Origin: JBCBAP01 sp038532435
Lineage (GTDB): Bacteria; Pseudomonadota; Alphaproteobacteria; Rhodobacterales; Rhodobacteraceae
Assembly: GCA_038532435.1 (NCBI GenBank)
Contig: JBCBAP010000006.1
Coordinates: forward strand, 1 to 64,000
Direction: 5' to 3'
DNA: 64,000 nt
A program made the translations under genes and the position numbers. A model generated the notes under the pieces. The model saw nothing but the letters and a program-made list of their open reading frames with translations, was not told the origin of the DNA and searched no databases. Numbering within the stretch: position 1 is the stretch's first letter; each line of letters opens with the position of its first letter. Below, one piece after another: positions 7,739 through 16,510 of the stretch.

Positions 7739-10180
7739 TCACGTTCCCCGCGGCTTCGCCCGCCGCGTCGGATCCGCCGCCGTCGGGTCCTCGGGCCAGG
7801 GATGGCGGGGATAGCGCCCGCGCATGTCCTTGCGCACATCCGCATAGGAGGAGCGCCAGAATCCCGGTAAATCCGCCGTTGTTTGCACCACGCGCTGCCC
7901 CGGCGACAGAAGGTCGATGAGAAGCGGAAGGTTCTCCGGGCCGATGGTCGGGTGCCGGTCGAGACCGAAGAGTTCCTGCAGTCGGATCGCGATGCGCGGC
8001 GGATCGACGCTGTAATCAACGGCGACCCTGCTGCCGGTGGGTGCCACGAATCGCTCCGGCGCGAGGCGGTCTGCGGTCTGTGCCGTCTCCCAGTCCAGCA
8101 TCCCCCGCAGGGCCGGCAGCGGATCGAGACGGGCCAGATCGTCTGCAGTGCGGATGTGTGCAAGAAAGGGAGCAAGCCAGCCTTCCAACGTCTCTTCGAG
8201 AGTGGCGTTCGACATGTCTGGCACCGCCGCACCCCGGGCGCGCAGCCAGTCGATCCGCGCTTGCAACAGCCGGGCGGGCTTCGTCCAGCCGAGGCAGGAG
8301 AGGCCGAGATCCCGGATCCCGTCCATCGCCGCCGCGGCGAGCGCTTCGGCTGTGGCGTCGGGCCAGCCTCGATCCTCAAGGATCAGCGCCCCAAGCATCA
8401 GGCGCCTGCGCGCATCGATCCTGCGGTGGCGACGGGACCAGAGGCAGAGCTCGACCCAGCGAAGTTGATCCGGATGTGCGGCCTTCAGCTCAGCCTCCGT
8501 CGCGGTTAGGGCGAGACGGATCTCGGGCTCCGCGCCTTCCCCGGAAAGGTCCGCGGCAACCAACATCCGCTGGCCGGCAAGAGCGTCCCCGTCCGGGACA
8601 CATGCGCCCTTGCCACCGGACAGATGGTACCTGGGCGCCTCCCCCGGACGGCGCAGGGCCATGCGGTCCGGATAGGCAAGCGACAGCGTGGCGCCGGGTC
8701 CGAGATCTGACGCGCCGCGGGCAAAGCGCTTGAGCCGCCGCATCTCGGCCCGCGCCTCGCCGAGCGCCGCCTGGTTCGCCACATCCGCATGCCGCGCGCC
8801 CCGCAGGGTGGCGAGACGGAGGGAGAGGTCCACAGGTGGGCGCCCCGCGCCCACCCCCCGCAGCGGGTCCCGCGTCGACAGAAGGGCCGCGAGCGGCAGG
8901 GCATCAGGCCCTCCCCGGATGAGCATGTGTGCGAGCCGGGGGTGAACCGGCATGCCCGACATCTGTCGCCCGTGCTCGGTCAGCCGTCCCTGTCTATCGA
9001 GCGCTCCGAGCCGGATGAGCAGGTCCCGCGCCTCCGCCAGCGCCCGCTCAGGCGGAGGGGTGAGGAATGGAAGCGTCTCCGCCCCCCACACGGCCAGTTC
9101 AAGCGCCAGCGCCGTCAGGTCTGTTGCCTCGATCTCCGCCGGGGGGTAGGCGGCAAGCGCCCCCTCCTCCCCCTTCGACCAGAGCCTGTAGCAGATCCCC
9201 GCCTCGACGCGGCCTGCCCGGCCCCGGCGCTGATCCGCCTCCGCCCGTGTCACGGGTTCGGTCACGAGCCGGGACATGCCGGACCGCGGATCGAACCGTG
9301 CGCGCCGGGCGAGGCCCGCATCGATGACGACGCGGACACCTTCGATCGTCAGCGAGGTCTCCGCAATAGAGGTTGCAAGCACGACCCTGCGAGCCGATGA
9401 GGGAGCGATGGCACGGCGCTGATCGGCAAAGCTGAGCGCACCGTAGAGCGGGAAGATGTCCGCAGACACGCCCCCGAGCCGCCCCTGCACCTCCCGTATC
9501 TCGCCCGCGCCGGGCAGGAACACGAGCACGCTGCCCTCCTCCTGCGTGAGCACCTGTTTCACGGTCTCGGCTGTGAGGGCAATCCTGTCCCGGCGGGTCA
9601 GCTTCGCGGGCCGGTCCCGCCAGCGGGTTTCCACGGGATAGCTGCGACCCTCCGACGTCACGATGGGAGCACTGCCCATCAGGTCAGCCACGGGAGCCGC
9701 ATCGAGGGTCGCGGACATGGCGATAAGAACAAGATCTTCCCGCAGCGCCTCCCGCACCTCGAGGCAGAGCGCGAGACCCAGATCCGCGTTCAGGGAGCGT
9801 TCGTGGAACTCGTCGAAGATAACCGCACTCACCCCGGGCAGATCCGGCGCATCCTGAATCATGCGGGTCAGGATACCTTCGGTGACGACCTCGATGCGGG
9901 TGGCGGGGCCAGCCTTCGACTCTCCCCGGATGCGGTAGCCGACCGTCTCTCCGACCGCTTCGCCCAGCGTCTGTGCCATGCGTTCGGCCGCAGCACGGGC
10001 CGCGACCCGGCGGGGTTCGAGCAGGATGATGCGCCCATCCAGATCCCCGGACTGCAGGAGTGCAAGAGGAACGCGGGTCGTCTTGCCCGCCCCCGGCGGT
10101 GCCTGAATTACAGCGCGCCCCGCCGCGTCCACCGCCGCGAGGATCTGCGGCAGCACTTCATCGATCGGAAGGGCGGTCAC
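7739..10180 (-). CDS. hrpB: DEAH-type ATP-dependent RNA helicase HrpB
   Basis: An 813-residue superfamily 2 helicase. The order is Walker A APPGAGKTTRVPL near residue 30, the LEPRRVAARAAAERMA motif Ia, DEFHERSL (motif II, DEFH in place of DEAH), SATLDA (motif III), then VLATSIAETSLTI and QRRGRAGR in the second RecA lobe. A helicase-associated domain and the HrpB C-terminal domain follow, with a conserved TGSRVAVDYS segment. HrpB is a bacterial DExH helicase whose physiological substrate is still unclear. It is probably cotranscribed with the DUF3108 gene 16 bp upstream. Confidence 0.96.
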   Translation of the reverse strand: MTALPIDEVLPQILAAVDAAGRAVIQAPPGAGKTTRVPLALLQSGDLDGRIILLEPRRVAARAAAERMAQTLGEAVGETVGYRIRGESKAGPATRIEVVTEGILTRMIQDAPDLPGVSAVIFDEFHERSLNADLGLALCLEVREALREDLVLIAMSATLDAAPVADLMGSAPIVTSEGRSYPVETRWRDRPAKLTRRDRIALTAETVKQVLTQEEGSVLVFLPGAGEIREVQGRLGGVSADIFPLYGALSFADQRRAIAPSSARRVVLATSIAETSLTIEGVRVVIDAGLARRARFDPRSGMSRLVTEPVTRAEADQRRGRAGRVEAGICYRLWSKGEEGALAAYPPAEIEATDLTALALELAVWGAETLPFLTPPPERALAEARDLLIRLGALDRQGRLTEHGRQMSGMPVHPRLAHMLIRGGPDALPLAALLSTRDPLRGVGAGRPPVDLSLRLATLRGARHADVANQAALGEARAEMRRLKRFARGASDLGPGATLSLAYPDRMALRRPGEAPRYHLSGGKGACVPDGDALAGQRMLVAADLSGEGAEPEIRLALTATEAELKAAHPDQLRWVELCLWSRRHRRIDARRRLMLGALILEDRGWPDATAEALAAAAMDGIRDLGLSCLGWTKPARLLQARIDWLRARGAAVPDMSNATLEETLEGWLAPFLAHIRTADDLARLDPLPALRGMLDWETAQTADRLAPERFVAPTGSRVAVDYSVDPPRIAIRLQELFGLDRHPTIGPENLPLLIDLLSPGQRVVQTTADLPGFWRSSYADVRKDMRGRYPRHPWPEDPTAADPTRRAKPRGT

Positions 10181-10196
10181 GGGGAGGTGGATGTCC

Positions 10197-10946
10197 TCAG
10201 TTGGTCCTCTGGATCGTCATACGTCCGAAATCGGTCGCACCGACGATCCTCCACACCTCATAAAGCCCGTCAGACCGTTGCCGCAAGGTTGCGGTGAAGG
10301 GAAAGCGCTTCCGCTTCTGGTTCTCGAACCCCTTTGTGCGGCTGTACTGCGCCTTGCAGGTATACTGCCCGTTGCCCGCGGGCTGAGGCGGCTCCATCTC
10401 GATGAGCGTTCTGCGGGAACCGGTGAAGCTGTCGATCTCCCGCCCGCAAATCTCCTGCGGCGTGCCTGGCCAGGTGAACCGCAAGACCGAGGTCAACGGA
10501 TCGAGTGTGCCCGCCTGCTCATCGAGCGGCGGGATCGGATCATCGTCCGGGTCCCGTTCCGGCGTGAACACGACGCTCGTCGGCACGCCCCCGGTGTACC
10601 GCATGTTCAACTGTCGAGAGTCGCCGCGATAGGCTCCACGCTGGTAGAACTCCGCCGGGGCGAAGCCCGACGCCTCACCGGTCGAAGCTTCGTAGCCGCC
10701 GCGGGCATTGCCATCGAACCGGGCGTTGGACAGAAAGCCGAGGATGCCCGTGCCCCGGGCTCGCGCCTCCACGAAATAGCCACCCTCCCGGGCGCGCCCT
10801 TCGAACGTCGCGGTCGCGCCCCGCACACCCAGCAGGCGCATCTCGTAGGTGTGGACGAACTTGTCCTGGGCCACCGCACCATCTGCGCCGATCATCCCCA
10901 GCGCGATCAGCGCGGCCCCCGCCATGGTTTTATGCCTTCTGTGCAT
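10197..10946 (-). CDS. Exported DUF3108-domain protein
   Basis: A 249-residue exported protein with a signal peptide (about 1-27, ending DGAVAQ). The remainder matches the DUF3108 pattern: YEMRLLGVRGAT at the start, a beta-rich body, and a conserved RFTWPGTPQEICGREIDSF segment followed by a Cys-containing region (YTCKAQYSR). The family is periplasmic and of unknown reaction. It ends 16 bp before hrpB on the same strand, which suggests one transcript. It is divergent from meaB, so the roughly 120 bp between them probably carries both promoters. Confidence 0.85.
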   Translation of the reverse strand: MHRRHKTMAGAALIALGMIGADGAVAQDKFVHTYEMRLLGVRGATATFEGRAREGGYFVEARARGTGILGFLSNARFDGNARGGYEASTGEASGFAPAEFYQRGAYRGDSRQLNMRYTGGVPTSVVFTPERDPDDDPIPPLDEQAGTLDPLTSVLRFTWPGTPQEICGREIDSFTGSRRTLIEMEPPQPAGNGQYTCKAQYSRTKGFENQKRKRFPFTATLRQRSDGLYEVWRIVGATDFGRMTIQRTN

Positions 10947-11083
10947 TGCGCTCCCCCGGCAACTTTAACTTCCGCCCCAGTGGCGGTAACCAGTGTTACG
11001 TGGCCCGTCCGGCAAGGCGAAGTGACTATAGTTCACGTCCCCGCGACGGAGGCCACCCAAGTATGTGGGGTGAAAGGGCGGAA

Positions 11084-12091
11084 ATGGGAGAGATCGACGA
11101 GATTGCAGCACTGTCCGAGGCGGTTGCGGCGGGGAACCGCCGGGCGCTTGCGCGGGCCATCACGCTGATCGAGTCGACCCGGGACGACCATCGCGTGCAG
11201 GCGCGCGCGCTGCTGGGCTCCCTGCCGCAACCGTCCCGCCCTGCCTTGCGAATCGGGCTGAGCGGCACGCCCGGTGTGGGCAAATCCACTTTCATCGAAG
11301 CCTTCGGCATGATGTTGATCGACCTCGGATTGCGGGTTGCCGTGCTCGCCGTGGATCCAAGCTCGGCCCGCTCCGGCGGCTCGATCCTCGGTGACAAGAC
11401 GCGGATGGAGCGTCTGTCCCGCGCGCCGGAGGCGTTCATTCGCCCGTCCCCCTCCCAATCGACCCTCGGCGGTGTCGCCCGCCGGACACGGGACGCGATC
11501 GCTGTCTGCGAAGGTGCGCGCTATGATGTGATCCTCGTGGAGACCGTGGGAGTGGGACAGTCCGAGACCATGGTCGCCGACATGACCGACCTCTTCGTCC
11601 TGCTGCTGGCCCCCGCGGGCGGCGACGAATTGCAGGGGGTCAAGCGCGGCATTATGGAGATCGCGGACATTATCCTTGTGAACAAGGCGGATGGCGCATT
11701 GAGACCGCAGGCGGTGCGGACCTGTGCTGACTACGCTGGCGCGCTCCGCCTGATGCGGCGGAGGGCGGAGGACCCGCCTGAGTTTCCGCGTGCGGACCCG
11801 GTGTCGGCGCTCACAGGTGAGGGCCTTGCACAGGCCTGGCAGCATCTTCAGACCCTCGCGGAGTGGCGCCAGGCCGAGGGTCATTTCGACGCCCGCCGCG
11901 CGGGTCAGGCCCGGCACTGGCTGACACGGGAGATCGAGGACGGCCTGCAGGACAGGTTCCACAGCCACCCCGGCATGGCCCTGCGTCTCGAGGCCCTCCG
12001 ACGGGAAGTCGATGCGGGCCGGTTGAGCCCGGACGATGCGGCCGAGGAGGCGCTCGATTTCTTCCTCTCCGGCGGCCCCAATCGCCCTTGA
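11084..12091 (+). CDS. meaB: Methylmalonyl-CoA mutase-associated GTPase MeaB
   Basis: A 335-residue G3E-family P-loop GTPase that loads and protects adenosylcobalamin-dependent methylmalonyl-CoA mutase. Motifs visible are Walker A SGTPGVGKSTF, the family segment VLAVDPSSARSGGSILGDKTRM, VETVGVGQSE (switch), and the base-recognition motif NKADG. The C-terminal dimerisation arm ends near DFFLSGG. The frame is open from further upstream. ATG 11084 has AAAGGG 5 nt before it; ATG 11063 has CGGAGG 10 nt before it and is a real alternative that adds 7 residues. The mutase is not in this window, but the liu cluster 3 kb away fits a branched-chain-acid setting. Confidence 0.93.
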   Translation: MGEIDEIAALSEAVAAGNRRALARAITLIESTRDDHRVQARALLGSLPQPSRPALRIGLSGTPGVGKSTFIEAFGMMLIDLGLRVAVLAVDPSSARSGGSILGDKTRMERLSRAPEAFIRPSPSQSTLGGVARRTRDAIAVCEGARYDVILVETVGVGQSETMVADMTDLFVLLLAPAGGDELQGVKRGIMEIADIILVNKADGALRPQAVRTCADYAGALRLMRRRAEDPPEFPRADPVSALTGEGLAQAWQHLQTLAEWRQAEGHFDARRAGQARHWLTREIEDGLQDRFHSHPGMALRLEALRREVDAGRLSPDDAAEEALDFFLSGGPNRP

Positions 12092-12116
12092 CGCCCCATG
12101 GCCCGGTCTGTAAGGA
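12088..12116 (+). promoter_or_regulatory. Possible rpmB promoter and leader hairpin
   Basis: TTGACG (12088-12093), a 17-nt spacer and TAAGGA (12111-12116) lie at the very end of meaB. The -35 matches those of lepA and tRNA-Met in this window; the -10 is weak. Directly downstream, AGGCGGC (12116-12122) and GCCGCCT (12133-12139) form a 7-bp hairpin in the presumed rpmB leader. Confidence 0.4.
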
Positions 12117-12180
12117 GGCGGCTCAAATTCAGGCCGCCTGGCTGCGGCCCCCGTAGAAACTCAACCTGAGGACGTCTCTC

Positions 12181-12456
12181 ATGTCTCGTCGCTGTGAATT
12201 GACCGGCAAAGGCGTGCTGACCGGCAATAACGTCAGCCACGCGAACAACAAGACCCGTCGCCGGTTTCTGCCCAACCTGAATGATGTCACGCTTCAGTCC
12301 GAAGCGCTTGGCCGGTCGTTCCGCCTGAAAGTCTCCGCCGCCGCGCTGCGGACCGTCGACCACCGCGGTGGCCTCGACGCCTTCCTCGCCAAAGCGAAGG
12401 ACAGCGAGCTTTCCGAGCGTGCGCTGAAGATCAAGCGGGATCTTGCGAAGGCGTAA
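12181..12456 (+). CDS. rpmB: 50S ribosomal protein L28
   Basis: A 91-residue basic ribosomal protein, the standard alphaproteobacterial length. The N-terminal CELTGKGVLTGNNVSHANNK segment and the following TRRRFLPNLN are diagnostic of L28. It lacks the C-terminal cysteines of zinc-binding L28 forms. A purine-rich CTGAGGACG sequence precedes the ATG. It forms a single-gene unit closed by an intrinsic terminator. Confidence 0.97.
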   Translation: MSRRCELTGKGVLTGNNVSHANNKTRRRFLPNLNDVTLQSEALGRSFRLKVSAAALRTVDHRGGLDAFLAKAKDSELSERALKIKRDLAKA

Positions 12457-12482
12457 GAATCCGTCACAACGTGAAAACATCG

Positions 12483-12509
12483 AACCCGCCGCGTTCCGGC
12501 GGGTTTTTT
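12483..12509 (+). terminator. Intrinsic terminator after rpmB
   Basis: AACCCGCCG (12483-12491) pairs with CGGCGGGTT (12497-12505) around a 5-nt loop, followed by a T-run (12504-12509). It lies 27 bp past the rpmB stop. Confidence 0.92.
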
Positions 12510-12594
12510 GTTTGCGGTATTGCAAACAATCCCATTGAGAGCTTATCTCCGGTCCACGCAACGGCTACAGTGTCCGTGCGTAGCGGAGATTCTC

Positions 12595-13059
12595 GTGACC
12601 CTTCGTATCCTGTTCGTCTGCCTTGGAAACATTTGCCGGTCGCCGAGCGCGGAAGCGGTGTTTCGTGAACGTCTCGGCCATCTCGACATCCATTTCGACA
12701 GCGCGGGCACCAGCGACTGGCATATCGGCGAAAGCCCGGATCCCAGAGCGGTGCGCGAAGGGGACGCACGCGGCTACGACCTCACCCCGCTGCGCGGCCG
12801 GCAGGTCACCGAAGAAGACTTCCACGTCTTCGACTTCATACTGGCGATGGACCTGTCCAACCTGCGGACCCTCAAGAAGATGCAGCCTGCGGGCTCCCGG
12901 GCGGAGGTTGCCCTGCTCGGCACTTTCATCTCCGACCCGGCACCGGAGGTTCCAGACCCCTACTACAACAACAGCTTCGACCGGGTGTTCGACCTTCTGG
13001 AATCCGCGGCGGACGGTCTGCGCAAGTCCCCACCGGAGCCCAGACAGCCCGTGGGCTGA
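12595..13059 (+). CDS. Low-molecular-weight protein-tyrosine phosphatase
   Basis: A 154-residue LMW-PTP. The P-loop CLGNICRSP (nucleophile Cys9, Arg15) lies at the extreme N-terminus, and the general-acid loop VPDPYY lies near residue 120. Both are the family's active-site signatures. The start is a GTG at 12595, chosen because GGAG (12585-12588) is 6 nt upstream and the protein then begins MTLRILFVCLGN as in homologues. The longer ATG-initiated frame would add about 29 unrelated residues over the rpmB terminator. The substrate is unknown; relatives act on tyrosine kinases of polysaccharide export or on arginine phosphate. Confidence 0.94.
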   Translation: MTLRILFVCLGNICRSPSAEAVFRERLGHLDIHFDSAGTSDWHIGESPDPRAVREGDARGYDLTPLRGRQVTEEDFHVFDFILAMDLSNLRTLKKMQPAGSRAEVALLGTFISDPAPEVPDPYYNNSFDRVFDLLESAADGLRKSPPEPRQPVG

Positions 13060-13104
13060 TCATCCCTGCGCCCACAGGCCGCTTCCAACAGGCGAGAGCA
13101 CTGC

Positions 13105-13133
13105 TTGACGCCCCCCGGTCGCGGCCTCATACA
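13105..13133 (+). promoter_or_regulatory. lepA promoter
   Basis: TTGACG (13105-13110), a 17-nt spacer and CATACA (13128-13133). The -10 ends only 6 nt before the lepA ATG, so the predicted transcript would start at or within a base of the start codon. Confidence 0.6.
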
Positions 13134-13139
13134 CCTGCT

Positions 13140-14939
13140 ATGACACAGCTTTCGCACATCCGGAATTTCTCGATCGTCGCCCATATCGACCACGGGAAGT
13201 CGACCCTTGCCGACCGGCTTATCCAGTCGACCGGTACGGTCCAGGACCGGGACATGAAAGAGCAACTGCTCGACTCGATGGATATCGAGCGGGAGCGTGG
13301 AATCACGATCAAGGCCAACACCGTCCGCATCGACTATCGCGCACAGGATGGCGAGACCTACGTGCTCAACCTGATCGACACGCCCGGACATGTGGATTTC
13401 GCCTACGAGGTCAGCCGGTCGATGAAGGCGGTTGAGGGCTCGCTCCTCGTCGTCGACGCCTCCCAGGGGGTCGAGGCGCAGACGCTCGCCAACGTCTATC
13501 AGGCCATCGAGGCGGACCATGAGATCGTGCCTGTCCTCAACAAGATCGACCTGCCCGCGGCGGAGCCTGAGCGGGTGAAGGAACAGATCGAGGATGTCAT
13601 CGGCATCGACGCGACGGATTCGGTAGAGATCTCCGCCAAGACCGGTCTCGGCATCCCGGACGTGCTCGAAGCCATCGTCGCGCGCCTTCCCGCGCCCGAG
13701 GGGCAGGAGAACGCCCCGCTCAAGGCGATGCTGGTGGACAGCTGGTACGACGCCTATCTCGGCGTCGTCGTGCTCATCCGGGTCATCGACGGTCGGCTCA
13801 AGAAGGGCGACCGGATCAAGATGCTCAACACCGGTGCCATCTACCCGGTTGACCGCATCGGCGTCTTCCGGCCCGAAATGCAGAACGTGGAAAGCCTTGG
13901 CCCGGGGGAGATGGGTTTTCTCACCGCGTCCATCAAGCAGGTCCGCGACACCCGCGTGGGCGACACGATCACCCATGAAAAGAAGGGCACGACGAACGCC
14001 CTGCCCGGCTTCAAGCCAGCGCAGCCCGTGGTGTTCTGCGGCCTTTTCCCGGTCGACTCGGCCCAGTTCGAGGATCTGCGCGACGCGATCGAGAAACTGG
14101 CGCTCAACGACGCAAGCTTCTCCTACGAGATGGAAACATCAGCGGCGCTCGGCTTCGGCTTCCGCTGCGGCTTCCTGGGGCTTTTGCACCTCGAGGTGAT
14201 CCGCGACCGGCTCGAGCGTGAGTACGACATCGACCTGATCACAACGGCGCCGAGCGTGATCTACCATATCTACCTTAACGACGGGGAGATGATGGAGCTG
14301 CACAACCCCGCGGACATGCCCGACATCGTGAAAGTGGACCGGATCGAGGAGCCGCGGATCAAGGCCACCATTCTGGTCCCGGACGAATTCCTCGGCGACG
14401 TGCTCAAGCTCTGCCAGGACCGCCGCGGCATCCAGCTCGACCTCACCTATGTCGGCAGCCGGGCGATGATCGTCTATGATCTGCCGCTCAACGAGGTGGT
14501 TTTCGACTTCTATGACCGGCTGAAGTCGGTGACGAAGGGCTACGCGAGCTTCGACTACGAGATGACGGAGTATCGCGAGGACAAGCTCGTCAAAATGCAG
14601 ATCCTCGTGAATGAGGAACCCGTGGATGCCCTCTCCATCATGGTCCACCGGGACCGGGCGGACGCCCGCGGCCGTGCCATGTGCGAGAAGCTTAAGGGGC
14701 TCATCCCCCAACACCTCTTCAAGATCCCGATCCAGGCAGCTATCGGTGGCAAGGTCATCGCCCGCGAAACCATCTCCGCCCTCCGCAAGGACGTCACCGC
14801 CAAGTGCTACGGCGGCGATGCCACCCGGAAACGCAAGCTGCTGGACAAACAGAAGGCCGGCAAGAAGAAGATGCGCCAGTTCGGCCGCGTCGACATCCCC
14901 CAAGAGGCATTCATCTCGGCGCTGAAGATGGATGGGTGA
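13140..14939 (+). CDS. lepA: Elongation factor 4 (LepA), ribosome back-translocase GTPase
   Basis: A 599-residue translational GTPase, the normal length. The G-domain motifs are intact: G1 AHIDHGKST, G2 RERGITIKANTV, G3 DTPGHVDF, G4 NKIDLP and G5 SAKTG. Domain II, an EF-G-like domain III and V, and the LepA-specific C-terminal domain follow, the last with GGDATRKRKLLDKQKAGKKK. The protein rebinds stalled or mistranslocated ribosomes. There is no Shine-Dalgarno before the ATG, and the -10 box sits 6 nt upstream, suggesting a leaderless mRNA. Confidence 0.97.
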   Translation: MTQLSHIRNFSIVAHIDHGKSTLADRLIQSTGTVQDRDMKEQLLDSMDIERERGITIKANTVRIDYRAQDGETYVLNLIDTPGHVDFAYEVSRSMKAVEGSLLVVDASQGVEAQTLANVYQAIEADHEIVPVLNKIDLPAAEPERVKEQIEDVIGIDATDSVEISAKTGLGIPDVLEAIVARLPAPEGQENAPLKAMLVDSWYDAYLGVVVLIRVIDGRLKKGDRIKMLNTGAIYPVDRIGVFRPEMQNVESLGPGEMGFLTASIKQVRDTRVGDTITHEKKGTTNALPGFKPAQPVVFCGLFPVDSAQFEDLRDAIEKLALNDASFSYEMETSAALGFGFRCGFLGLLHLEVIRDRLEREYDIDLITTAPSVIYHIYLNDGEMMELHNPADMPDIVKVDRIEEPRIKATILVPDEFLGDVLKLCQDRRGIQLDLTYVGSRAMIVYDLPLNEVVFDFYDRLKSVTKGYASFDYEMTEYREDKLVKMQILVNEEPVDALSIMVHRDRADARGRAMCEKLKGLIPQHLFKIPIQAAIGGKVIARETISALRKDVTAKCYGGDATRKRKLLDKQKAGKKKMRQFGRVDIPQEAFISALKMDG

Positions 14940-15346
14940 TCAGCCTTTTGAAGTCCACAAGTTCAGGGTAGACTGAACAGATTGAACAGTCCGGGGGCGG
15001 GTGTCGCCGGACAAGCAGCGTGTTTTAGCAGCTTGGCCACTGCGTGTTTCATTCTGTCTGACCGACATCGGTTCAATTCAAAGTTTCTGCAGTGCATGCG
15101 ACAATGGCATCTCCCGGTCGGACGGCTTCAATCCAGCCCGAACAGGTCGGTCGTTGAACAATCGCGCGCGATCGACCGCAGGCACCACGTCCAGAGACTT
15201 TCACACGTGAGCATTTCCTGTTGGGTCAACGAGCATCCTGTTCGCTCCCATTCGGAACTCCGCTGCGACGCACGTAAACTCAGACGGCGTACTTGCCTTT
15301 CAACTGAACATATGTTCAATTCCTTTCAAACACGGGAGGAGACATC
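14940..15346 (+). other. Intergenic region lepA-liuA, no gene recognised
   Basis: About 400 bp with no convincing reading frame on either strand. It contains a small hairpin, GTTCAG (14961-14966) with CTGAAC (14973-14978), lacking a T-run, and near its right end the palindrome described separately. It presumably holds the liu promoter. Reading frames crossing it run into liuA in the wrong frame. Confidence 0.6.
15305..15318. promoter_or_regulatory. 14-bp perfect palindrome, candidate liu operator
   Basis: TGAACATATGTTCA is a perfect palindrome centred 35 bp before the liuA ATG. A TTGCCT box (15293-15298) lies just upstream, so a bound dimer would overlap the promoter or start region. It does not look like the MerR-type LiuR site as I recall it; a TetR-type repressor is a guess. 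Confidence 0.45.
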
Positions 15347-16510
15347 ATGTTCCATGCTTCCATGTCCTTCGGTCTGGGGGAGGAGGTCGAGGCGCTGCGT
15401 GAGATGGTGCATCGCTGGGCGCAGGAGCGTGTGGCACCTCTCGCCGCAGACATCGACCGGTCCAACGAGTTTCCGGCGCATCTCTGGACGGAAATGGGGG
15501 ATCTCGGCCTTCTTGGCATCACGGTGTCGGAGGAGGACGGGGGCGCAGGCATGGGCTATCTCGCCCATTCCATCGCGGTGGAGGAGATCGCGCGAGCTTC
15601 GGCCTCCGTTTCGCTCTCCTACGGAGCACATTCGAACCTCTGCGTGAACCAGATCGCGCTCAACGGGACCGCGGAGCAAAAGGCACAGTATCTGCCCAAG
15701 CTGATCTCCGGCGAGCATGTTGGCGCGCTGGCGATGTCCGAACCCTCCGCAGGCTCCGACGTCGTCTCCATGACCCTGAAAGCGGAAAAGCGGAACGGCT
15801 ACTATCGCCTCAACGGCGCGAAGTACTGGATCACCAACGGGCCCGACGCCGCCACCCTCGTCGTCTATGCCAAGACCGATGCGGAGGCGGGGGCCAAGGG
15901 CATTACCGCGTTCCTCATCGAAAAATCCATGAAAGGGTTCTCTACCTCTCCTCACTTCGACAAGCTCGGTATGCGCGGATCCAACACCGCGGAGCTCGTG
16001 TTCGAGGATGTCGAGGTGCCGTTCGAGAATGTGCTGGGCGAGGAGGGCAAGGGTGTCAACGTGCTCATGTCCGGTCTCGACTATGAACGTGTCGTGCTCT
16101 CCGGCATCGGGGTCGGCCTCATCCACGGCATGCTCGACCACGTAATGCCCTACATGCACGAGCGGAAACAGTTCGGAAAACCCATCGGGGACTTCCAGCT
16201 CATGCAGGGCAAGATCGCGGACATGTACACCGCGATGAATACCGCGCGTGCCTATCTCTACGCCGTCGCCGCCTCCTGCGACCGGGGTGAGGTGACCCGT
16301 CAGGACGCAGCGGCCTGCGTGCTCTACTGCTCGGAGAAGGCAATGCAGCAGGCGGTCGAGGCGGTTCAGGCCTTCGGCGGCGCTGGCTATCTCAACGACA
16401 ACCCGGTCGCCCGGATCTTCCGCGACGCGAAACTGATGGAGATCGGCGCGGGCACGCAGGAGATCCGCCGCATGCTCTGCGGACGGGAGCTGATGAAGGT
16501 GACCGCGTGA
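15347..16510 (+). CDS. liuA: Isovaleryl-CoA dehydrogenase
   Basis: A 387-residue FAD enzyme of the acyl-CoA dehydrogenase family that oxidises isovaleryl-CoA to 3-methylcrotonyl-CoA, step one of the cluster. Family segments include ALAMSEPSAGSDV, KYWITNGPDA and QAFGGAGYLNDNPVARIFRDAK. The catalytic glutamate is in the position peculiar to isovaleryl-CoA dehydrogenases, in GLDYERVVLSG (Glu247), not in the C-terminal position used by short- and medium-chain enzymes. This supports the substrate call. GGGAGGAG precedes the ATG by 5 nt. The stop overlaps the next start (GTGA). Confidence 0.95.
   Translation: MFHASMSFGLGEEVEALREMVHRWAQERVAPLAADIDRSNEFPAHLWTEMGDLGLLGITVSEEDGGAGMGYLAHSIAVEEIARASASVSLSYGAHSNLCVNQIALNGTAEQKAQYLPKLISGEHVGALAMSEPSAGSDVVSMTLKAEKRNGYYRLNGAKYWITNGPDAATLVVYAKTDAEAGAKGITAFLIEKSMKGFSTSPHFDKLGMRGSNTAELVFEDVEVPFENVLGEEGKGVNVLMSGLDYERVVLSGIGVGLIHGMLDHVMPYMHERKQFGKPIGDFQLMQGKIADMYTAMNTARAYLYAVAASCDRGEVTRQDAAACVLYCSEKAMQQAVEAVQAFGGAGYLNDNPVARIFRDAKLMEIGAGTQEIRRMLCGRELMKVTA

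Noticed and set aside
7660..8379. N-terminal extension of the amidohydrolase frame to 529 codons
   Set aside because: The extra part overlaps hrpB in another frame, has biased Arg/Pro/Ser composition and no homology; the family starts near 7659.
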